From an uncultured Actinomycetes bacterium (GTDB lineage Bacteria > Actinomycetota > Acidimicrobiia > IMCC26256 > PALSA-555): a stretch of 19,288 bases of DNA. This document shows positions 14,277 to 19,288 of the stretch, piece after piece. Location of the stretch: positions 1 through 19,288 of the forward strand of contig CALEYV010000007.1 of assembly GCA_937927875.1 (NCBI GenBank). Direction: 5' to 3'. The translations under genes and the position numbers were made by a program. The notes below the pieces were generated by a model. That model searched no databases and was not told where the DNA came from. It saw only the letters and a list, made by a program, of their open reading frames with translations. Positions within the stretch are counted from its first letter, which is position 1. Every line of letters begins with the position of its first letter.

Positions 14277-15805
14277 GCGTACGCGGCCCGCAGCTCGTGC
14301 TTCAGGACCTTGCCGGTGGGGTTGCGCGGTAGCGCGTCGACCAGCTCGAGCTGCTCGGGAATCTTCTGCTTGGTGAGCCCGGCGGCCACGAGGAAGTCGA
14401 AGACCTCGGGGAGGGTCGGCGCCGTCGCGCCGGGCACGGTGACGATCACCGCGCACGCTCGCTCACCGAGCGCGGGATCGGGCAGACCGATCACGGCCAC
14501 GTCGGCGATGGTGGGATGCGTGAACAGGAGGTCCTCGACCTCCTTGGCCGAGATGGTCTCGCCCTTGCGGAGCATCACGTCCTTCAGCCGGCCGGTAATC
14601 ACGACGTGGCCGTCGGGTCGGATCACACCGAGGTCGCCGGTGCGGAACCAGCCGTCCTGGTCGAACGCGTCGGCCTCCAACGAGCGGTCGAGGAACCCAC
14701 GGCACACCTGCGGCCCCTTGACCCGGAGCTCACCCTCCTCCCCCGCCCGCGCGATGGAGCCGTCGGCCCGGACGGCGCGCAGCTCGACGCCGGGCGTCGG
14801 CGGCCCCTCCGTCTCGGCCAGCTGCTCGTCGGTGCCGCGCACGGTGTTCATGGTGAGGATGGGCGTCTCGGTGAGGCCCCAGCCCGACACGATCCCGACG
14901 CCGCCCGCCTCGCGCTTCAGGTCGTAGTGCAGCTGGGGCGGCTTCGGCGCCGCGCCGCCCGGGAAGGCGCGCACGGCCGGGAAGATCGGCGTCCCGGGCT
15001 GCGCGCGCTGGGCTGCGAGGTACGCGAGATGGAACGTGGTGCCGGCGCCGGCGAGCGTCACCCCGTGCTCGCGCAGCAGCGGGATCGTGGCCTCGGGTGT
15101 GAAGGCCTCGACGAAGATGAGCTGCGACCCGGTGATGAGGACCGTGAACAGCTGCACGATCCCGCCGATGTGGGGGAACGGGAAGACCAGCGCGGTCCGG
15201 TCGTCGGGTCCGACCTCGAGCGCCTCGAACATGCCGACCGCGGCGGCGCGCACCGTGTGGTCGGTGTGCCGGGCGCCCTTCGGGTCCGCCGTGGTCCCGG
15301 AGGTGTAGAAGACCCACCGCACCGGCGCGTCGCCGGCGTCGGTGACGGGGGGCGGGGGCGGGAGCGTCGCCGGGTCACCCTCCGGGAGCGTCCGGTCGAC
15401 GACCAGCACCGCCAGATCGGTGCCTGCGGCGACCGCCCGGGCCTCGTCGGCGTACGCACGACCGCGCCACGTGGACGGGACGGCGAGTAGGCGGGCGCCG
15501 GTCTGGCCGGTCGTGAACCGCAGCTCACGGGGACCGAGGATGGGCAGCAGCGGGTTCTGCACCGCGCCGAGCCGGGCCAGCGCGGCCACGAGCACCGCGG
15601 TCTCGAACCAGTTGGGCAGCATCCACGACACCGGGGTGTCGGCGGTCACGCCCATCGCGTGGAGCCCCGCCGCCACCCGCTCGGCGGCGTCGCGCAGCTC
15701 CTGGGCACGCAGCTGCCGCCCGGTTTCGTCGACACCCAGGATGGCGCTCGGCGTGGCGGCCGCCCGGGCCTCGACGAGCGCCCAGAGCCCGCGCTCGTCG
15801 ATCAC
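14267..15805 (-). CDS. AMP-dependent acyl-CoA synthetase/ligase (fatty-acyl-CoA ligase-like)
   Basis: This is a 512-aa ANL-superfamily ligase forming acyl-CoA from acid, ATP and CoA. Motifs are YTSGTTADPKG at 167-177 (P-loop), GWGLTET at 308-314, RTGDLG at 388-393, TGRLKDVMLRKGETISAKEVE at 404-424 and NPTGKVLK at 495-502 with catalytic Lys499. The frame has no ATG between the SDR stop and the domain. I chose GTG at 15805, 25 nt after the SDR stop and directly after a perfect 16-bp palindrome. An out-of-frame ATG at 15825 opens only seven codons and ends in a TGA overlapping this GTG. The likely operon order is SDR, this ligase, then the methyltransferase. The substrate is unknown; a bulky or aromatic acid is as possible as a fatty acid. 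Confidence 0.92.
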   Translation of the reverse strand: MIDERGLWALVEARAAATPSAILGVDETGRQLRAQELRDAAERVAAGLHAMGVTADTPVSWMLPNWFETAVLVAALARLGAVQNPLLPILGPRELRFTTGQTGARLLAVPSTWRGRAYADEARAVAAGTDLAVLVVDRTLPEGDPATLPPPPPVTDAGDAPVRWVFYTSGTTADPKGARHTDHTVRAAAVGMFEALEVGPDDRTALVFPFPHIGGIVQLFTVLITGSQLIFVEAFTPEATIPLLREHGVTLAGAGTTFHLAYLAAQRAQPGTPIFPAVRAFPGGAAPKPPQLHYDLKREAGGVGIVSGWGLTETPILTMNTVRGTDEQLAETEGPPTPGVELRAVRADGSIARAGEEGELRVKGPQVCRGFLDRSLEADAFDQDGWFRTGDLGVIRPDGHVVITGRLKDVMLRKGETISAKEVEDLLFTHPTIADVAVIGLPDPALGERACAVIVTVPGATAPTLPEVFDFLVAAGLTKQKIPEQLELVDALPRNPTGKVLKHELRAAYAAR

Positions 15806-15821
15806 CGGCGGTGCACCGCCG
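15806..15821. promoter_or_regulatory. Perfect 16-bp palindrome abutting the ligase start codon
   Basis: CGGCGGTGCACCGCCG reads the same on both strands and ends one base from the GTG at 15805. In RNA it could fold against itself next to the ribosome site; in DNA it could bind a dimeric regulator. At this GC content a palindrome of this size could also be chance. Confidence 0.35.
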
Positions 15822-15830
15822 CCATGACGG

Positions 15831-16583
15831 TCACCCGCAGGTGATGCCCCCGTCCATCGAGACGATCTGGCCGACCATGTAGCGGCCCTCGTCCGACGCG
15901 ATGAAGGCGATGAGGCCGGCCTGCTCATCGGGCTCGGCGTAGCCGAGCGGCGACGTGATGGACGCGAAGTCCTCGGCCGTGGCTCCCTCGGGAAAACCGA
16001 ACGTCTTGATCATCGGCGTGTTCATCCCACCCGGCGCGATCGCGTTGACGCGGACCCCGCGGGCGCGGTACTCGATCCCCAGGGCTCGGGTCAGGTTGAC
16101 GACGCCACCCTTCGACGCGCAGTAGGCCGCCGAGTACGGCTGGCCCATCAGCCCCGCGTTGGAGGCGACGTTGACGATCACGCCACCGCCGCCGAGCAGG
16201 TGCGGCAGCACGGCCCGGCACATCAGGAAGGTGCCGGTGAGGTTGACCCCGATGATCCGCGACCAGCTCTCGGGGGTCTCCTCCTCGGTGCGCACGAACT
16301 TGCCCACGCCCGCGCAGTTCACGAGCAGCTGCGGCCGTCCCAGGTCGTTGGCGACCTTGGCCACGGCCGGCTCGACCGACGTCCAGTCGCTGACGTCGCA
16401 GTGGTAGGCGCGGGCGGTGTGGCCGGCGCCCTCGATCTGAGCGGCGGTCTCCTTCGCCGCGCCCTCGTCGAGGTCGAAGGCGGCGACCAGTGCCTGCTCG
16501 GAGGCGAGACGCTCGGCGGTGGCCCGCCCGAGACCCGAGCCAGCGCCGGTGACGATCGTGACTCGGTCGGTGAAGCGCGCCAT
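15831..16583 (-). CDS. Short-chain dehydrogenase/reductase (SDR), FabG-like
   Basis: This 250-aa classical SDR has TGAGSGLG at 12-19, Asp37 and Asp39 after the second strand (AAFDLDE), NCAG at 89-92, N114, S141, Y154 and K158 (YCASKGG), and a C-terminal VGQIVSMDGGITCG. Aspartates after the second strand favour NAD(H), hence a catabolic hydroxy-to-keto oxidation, although 3-oxoacyl-ACP reductase-like labels would also be given by similarity. The ATG at 16583 has a GGGAG ribosome site 5 nt upstream. It is the first gene of a minus-strand set with an acyl-CoA ligase 25 nt downstream. It lies divergently from another acyl-CoA ligase across 110 nt. The pairing with a ligase suggests a role in beta-oxidation-like breakdown of an alcohol or acid; this is inference. 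Confidence 0.92.
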   Translation of the reverse strand: MARFTDRVTIVTGAGSGLGRATAERLASEQALVAAFDLDEGAAKETAAQIEGAGHTARAYHCDVSDWTSVEPAVAKVANDLGRPQLLVNCAGVGKFVRTEEETPESWSRIIGVNLTGTFLMCRAVLPHLLGGGGVIVNVASNAGLMGQPYSAAYCASKGGVVNLTRALGIEYRARGVRVNAIAPGGMNTPMIKTFGFPEGATAEDFASITSPLGYAEPDEQAGLIAFIASDEGRYMVGQIVSMDGGITCG

Positions 16584-16620
16584 CGGGTCTCCCGTTCCTT
16601 CGTTCCGTCGCCGGCCGCCA

Positions 16621-16626
16621 ACCTTA
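16621..16626 (-). promoter_or_regulatory. Possible -10 box (TAAGGT) of the FabG-like SDR operon
   Basis: TAAGGT on the minus strand fits TANNNT and would give a leader of roughly 30 nt holding the GGGAG ribosome site. It lies in the 110-nt divergent gap. The -35 region is not convincing. The leader also contains a short direct repeat (GGAACGAAGGAACG at 16595-16608). Confidence 0.3.
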
Positions 16627-16680
16627 TGGGGCCCGCGGCTGCCCGCTCCAGGGCCGAGCGTCGCCCGGTCCCGTGCCGCG

Positions 16681-16686
16681 TACAGT
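16681..16686 (+). promoter_or_regulatory. Putative leaderless -10 box (TACAGT) of the plus-strand ligase
   Basis: TACAGT ends 7 nt before the ATG at 16694, the spacing of a leaderless actinobacterial transcript. It favours this ATG over the in-frame GTG at 16673, which would lie upstream of the box. Confidence 0.45.
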
Positions 16687-16693
16687 CGGCTCG

Positions 16694-18199
16694 ATGGGCG
16701 CTGCGCTGATCGGCGACCTGCTGCGCGACGCGGCGGCCGCCGACCCGGACCGCGAGGCGTACGTGCACGGCGAGAAGCGCGTCACCTACGCCTGGCTGGA
16801 TCGAGCCGCGGACGGGTTCGCGGCCACCCTCCTCGACTCGGGCGTCGCCCCGGGCGACGTGGTCGTGCTGCTCGTCCCGTCGTCGATCAAGTTCGCGGCC
16901 TGCTACCTCGGGGCGCTGCGGGTCGGCGCCATCACCTCGGCGGTGAACCTGCGGCTCGGGCCCACCGAGCAGGCGAGCATCCTCCGGCGCACCGAGCCCC
17001 GCGTCACCGTCCTCGGCGACGGGGCCGCGCTCCCGGCGGGCGTCGACGCCGGACGGGTCCTCCCGGTGACCGAGCTGAAGGAGGCCTTCGCCGCCGACCC
17101 GCCGACGCGATCGCCGCGGCTCGCGCCGTCCGACCCGACCTGCATCGTGTGGACGAGCGGGACGACCGGCGCCCCGAAGGGGGCCGTGTACGACCACGAC
17201 GCGCAGGCCGCCATCTCCCGCAACGTCGGCGAGCTCACCGCGCCCGGCGACCGTCGCCTGGTGGTCCTGCCCTTCGCGCACGTCGGCTACATGACGCGCA
17301 TGTGGGACGAGCTCGCCAACGCCACCACGATCGTGCTCGTCGGCGAGCCGTGGTCGGCCGCGGAGACGGTCCGGATCCTCGGCGAGGAGCGGATCACGAT
17401 GGCGACCGGGGTGCCGACCCAGTGGTCGAGGGTGCTCGACGACCCCGGGCTGGCGACGACCGACTGCTCCGGGCTGCGGGTGGCGGCCATCGGCGGGGCG
17501 TCGATCCCGCCCGAGCTGGTCCGGCGGATCCGCGAGGCGCTGGGCTGCCCGGTGATTACGCGCTACACGAGCACGGAGGCCGGCGTGACGACCTCGACGC
17601 TTGCGACCGACTCCGACGAGGTGATCGCGACGACGGTCGGGCGGCCCACGCCCGAGGTGTCGCTGCGCGTCGTCGCCCCTGCCACCGGTGAGCCCGTCCC
17701 CGGCGGGGAGGTGGGTGAGGTCGTCTGTCGCTCCCCCGCCATGATGCGCGGCTACTGGCTGGACCCCGAGCTCACCGCTTCGGTCATCGACGACGACGGG
17801 TGGCTCCACACCGGGGACCTCGGGTTCATCGGCGGCGATGGGAACCTGCGGCTGGTGGGGCGGCTGAAGGAGATGTACATCCGCGGCGGGTACAACGTCT
17901 ACCCGTCCGAGGTCGAGTCGGTGCTGGCCGAGCATCCGGCCGTCGCCCGGGCCGCCGTCGTCGGCGTGCCGGACGCCGACCTCGGCGAGGTCGGCGTCGC
18001 GTTCGTGGTGCCGGCGCCGGGCGCCGACGTCGCGGCGCTGTCCCGCGACGACCTGCGGAGCTGGTCTCGGGCCCGCATCGCCGACTACAAAGCACCAGAC
18101 CGGGTCGTGGTGGTCGACGAGCTCCCGATCACCTCGATGCTGAAGATCGACAAGCGTGAGCTCGTCTCCCGAGCCAGCGAGGAGCAAGCCCGGCCATGA
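16694..18199 (+). CDS. AMP-dependent acyl-CoA synthetase/ligase
   Basis: This is a 501-aa ANL-superfamily enzyme making acyl-CoA via acyl-AMP. Motifs are WTSGTTGAPKG at 153-163, RYTSTEAG at 290-297, HTGDLGFIGGDGNLRLVGR at 372-390, IRGGYNVYPSEVE at 396-408 and SMLKIDKREL at 481-490 with probable catalytic Lys484. The glycine-rich IRGGYNVYP hinge is typical of medium/long-chain and aryl acid ligases. The frame also opens at GTG 16673, but homology and a TACAGT -10 box 7 nt before ATG 16694 support the later start. Its stop overlaps the next gene by 4 nt (ATGA), so it is translationally coupled to the unrecognised dimeric-barrel protein. The substrate is unknown. Confidence 0.93.
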   Translation: MGAALIGDLLRDAAAADPDREAYVHGEKRVTYAWLDRAADGFAATLLDSGVAPGDVVVLLVPSSIKFAACYLGALRVGAITSAVNLRLGPTEQASILRRTEPRVTVLGDGAALPAGVDAGRVLPVTELKEAFAADPPTRSPRLAPSDPTCIVWTSGTTGAPKGAVYDHDAQAAISRNVGELTAPGDRRLVVLPFAHVGYMTRMWDELANATTIVLVGEPWSAAETVRILGEERITMATGVPTQWSRVLDDPGLATTDCSGLRVAAIGGASIPPELVRRIREALGCPVITRYTSTEAGVTTSTLATDSDEVIATTVGRPTPEVSLRVVAPATGEPVPGGEVGEVVCRSPAMMRGYWLDPELTASVIDDDGWLHTGDLGFIGGDGNLRLVGRLKEMYIRGGYNVYPSEVESVLAEHPAVARAAVVGVPDADLGEVGVAFVVPAPGADVAALSRDDLRSWSRARIADYKAPDRVVVVDELPITSMLKIDKRELVSRASEEQARP

Positions 18200-19002
18200 A
18201 CGCCTCCGAGCAGCGGTACCAGCGACCCGACGTGCCCCGCGACGACCGCCAGATCCGGGTCGGCTCGCTGCTGTTCACGATGGTGGAGCCGCACCGCGGT
18301 CACGAGGTCGCGTACAACCGGTGGTACGAGCGGGACCACTTCTACGCCGGCTGCATGGTCGGCAAGTGGCAGTTCGCCGGCGCCCGCTACATCGCGACCC
18401 GCGACTGCAAGGCGAAGCGCTACCCGGCCGACTCGCCGGTCACGCCCGACCCGAGCGTCGGCTCGTACCTCGCCGTCTACTGGGTGCTCGACGGCCACCA
18501 CGACGAGTGGAACCGCTGGGGCGTCGACCAGGTCAACTGGCTCCACGAGAACGACCGGATGTTCAACGAGCGCGACCACATCCACACCGCGCTCTACGAG
18601 TACGCCGACGAGCTCAACGGGCCCGGGAGCAACATGCCCGTGGAGCTGGCGCTCGATCGCGCCTACCCCGGGATCGTGGCCATGATCGGCGAGGCCGGCG
18701 GCGGCGGCGTCGACGCGGTGACCGATTGGATGCGAGCCCGCGGCAACCCGTCGGACGTGATGCTCGTCGGCACGCCCTTGCCGCTGCTCGGCGACCGGCC
18801 CGCCGACGTCCCCGACCAGCCCACCGGCAACCGGTTCCTGCACCTGCACTTCTCGCTCGAGGACCCACTCTCGGTCTGGGAGGAGCGGTACGCGCCGATC
18901 GGCCCCGATCTGGAGGCGGCCGGCCTGGGCCGGATCGTGTTCGCGTCGCCGTTCCTCGCCACCGTCCTCGGGACCGACACCTACACCGACCTGCTCTGGT
19001 AA
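18196..19002 (+). CDS. Unrecognised protein, probable double dimeric alpha/beta barrel (EthD-like) fold
   Basis: I do not recognise this 268-aa protein as a named family. It looks like two ferredoxin-like halves. The first (about 20-140) has a strand SLLFTMVEP, then GHEVAYNRWYERDHFYAG at 35-52, then GSYLAVYWVLDG at 89-100. The second (about 185-268) has SDVMLVGTPLP, then RFLHLHFSL at 213-221, then EERYAPIGPDLEAAGLGRIV at 229-248. The Y-x-x-W-Y-E-R-D-H pattern followed by a strand is what EthD/Dabb-type proteins show. It has no signal peptide and no membrane segment. The ATG overlaps the ligase stop by 4 nt, so its job is probably tied to that ligase's product, for example as a cyclase, monooxygenase-like or binding protein. 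That function is speculation. Confidence 0.75.
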   Translation: MNASEQRYQRPDVPRDDRQIRVGSLLFTMVEPHRGHEVAYNRWYERDHFYAGCMVGKWQFAGARYIATRDCKAKRYPADSPVTPDPSVGSYLAVYWVLDGHHDEWNRWGVDQVNWLHENDRMFNERDHIHTALYEYADELNGPGSNMPVELALDRAYPGIVAMIGEAGGGGVDAVTDWMRARGNPSDVMLVGTPLPLLGDRPADVPDQPTGNRFLHLHFSLEDPLSVWEERYAPIGPDLEAAGLGRIVFASPFLATVLGTDTYTDLLW

Positions 19003-19005
19003 TCG

Positions 19006-19288
19006 CTAGCGCGGCCGGACCATCGGCAGCGTGAGCGCCTCGTCGACGGCCTCGAAGAACACCTCGACCGGCAGGCCGAGCCGCAGCACCTCTGGGCCCG
19101 CGTCCCGAAGGTTCGACACGAACCGCACCCCCTCGTCGGTCTCGACGACGACGACCGCGTAGGGCGCCTCGGCCGTGAACGCGGGGTGCATCGCCTGGTG
19201 GACCACGGTCCAGCTGAACACCTGGCCCCGGCCGCTCGAGCGCTCCCAGCGGTAGCGGGGCGAACCGCAGACCGCGCAGAGCACCCGC
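19006..19288 (-). CDS. Zn-ribbon/OB-fold (DUF35) acyl-CoA-associated protein, 5' part beyond the window
   Basis: The visible C-terminal 94 codons begin with a zinc knuckle LCAVCGS followed by WERSSGRGQVFSWTVVHQAM, HPAFTAEAPYAVVVVETDEG and RFVSNL. This is the typical OB-fold half of DUF35 proteins. Family members (for example ChsH2-like proteins and partners of SCP-X thiolases) assemble with thiolase-like or hydratase-like enzymes of acyl-CoA and steroid metabolism. The GTG at 19284 is not the true start: the frame continues to the edge, and the first CxxC pair expected upstream is missing. The stop TAG (19008-19006) is 3 nt from the convergent gene's stop. A thiolase-like gene nearby, off the right edge, is likely. 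Confidence 0.9.
   Translation of the reverse strand, partial: RVLCAVCGSPRYRWERSSGRGQVFSWTVVHQAMHPAFTAEAPYAVVVVETDEGVRFVSNLRDAGPEVLRLGLPVEVFFEAVDEALTLPMVRPR

Noticed and set aside
16595..16608. Direct repeat GGAACGAAGGAACG in the SDR leader
   Set aside because: It is short and purine-rich next to a ribosome site; with only two imperfect units it cannot be told from chance.
16319..18187. 622-codon minus-strand open frame opposite the plus-strand ligase
   Set aside because: It is antisense to an enzyme with all ANL motifs and runs into the FabG-like SDR in another frame. No recognisable domain and highly biased composition.
1..19288. Search for CRISPR arrays, insertion sequences, integrases, tRNAs or toxin-antitoxin pairs
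   Set aside because: No spaced repeats, transposase motifs, cloverleaf-like segments or small paired ORFs with support were seen; the genes are ordinary chromosomal metabolism plus the encapsulin pair.

Overview
The window is about 19.3 kb of very GC-rich, tightly packed bacterial DNA. It holds 20 protein genes, two of them cut by the window edges, and no gap between genes exceeds about 110 bases. I see no tRNA, rRNA, CRISPR array, insertion sequence or phage gene. The organism is most likely an actinomycete in the broad sense (Actinomycetota). Supporting signs are the extreme GC at third codon positions, GTG/TTG starts, several TANNNT -10 boxes placed 6-9 nt before start codons (leaderless transcripts), an F420-type luciferase-like oxidoreductase, a secreted TAP-like hydrolase, and a glutamine synthetase/amidotransferase/SDR set like one in Mycobacterium. 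A lipid-degrading lineage such as Acidimicrobiia would fit, but the sequence alone does not settle that.

Left end (1-4408). A minus-strand run reads VOC protein, acyl-CoA ligase, ICMT-like membrane methyltransferase, encapsulated ferritin-like protein (EncFtn) and encapsulin shell. The gaps are 16, 14, 27 and -4 nt. The last two genes make an iron-storing protein nanocompartment: EncFtn oxidises iron and carries a C-terminal targeting peptide for the shell. An OsmC-type peroxide reductase is divergent from the VOC gene, so this end has an iron and oxidative-stress flavour.

Centre-left (4410-8106). A minus-strand operon encodes a full-length acyl-CoA dehydrogenase, a second short acyl-CoA dehydrogenase-like subunit and a carboxyltransferase of the acyl-CoA carboxylase type. 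Its promoter region has a -35/-10 pair with an inverted repeat over the -35. The logic is acyl-CoA to enoyl-CoA followed by carboxylation, but the substrate is unknown.

Centre (8107-10532). This part holds a secreted alpha/beta hydrolase with a TAP-like C-terminus and an LLM-class oxidoreductase, both on the minus strand.

Centre-right (10613-13569). On the plus strand are an SDR, a type III/PuuA-like glutamine synthetase homologue and a PuuD-like class I amidotransferase. Together they look like gamma-glutamylation-based use of an amine, without the aldehyde dehydrogenase often found with them.

Right end (13571-19288). A minus-strand SDR, acyl-CoA ligase and SAM methyltransferase lie divergently from a plus-strand acyl-CoA ligase. 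That ligase overlaps an unrecognised two-domain protein with a probable dimeric alpha/beta barrel fold. The edge gene is a Zn-ribbon/OB-fold (DUF35) protein, a family that usually partners thiolases. With three acyl-CoA ligases, two acyl-CoA dehydrogenases, a carboxyltransferase, SDRs and a DUF35 protein, the region is mainly lipid or steroid-like acyl-CoA catabolism, with an encapsulin iron compartment at one end.
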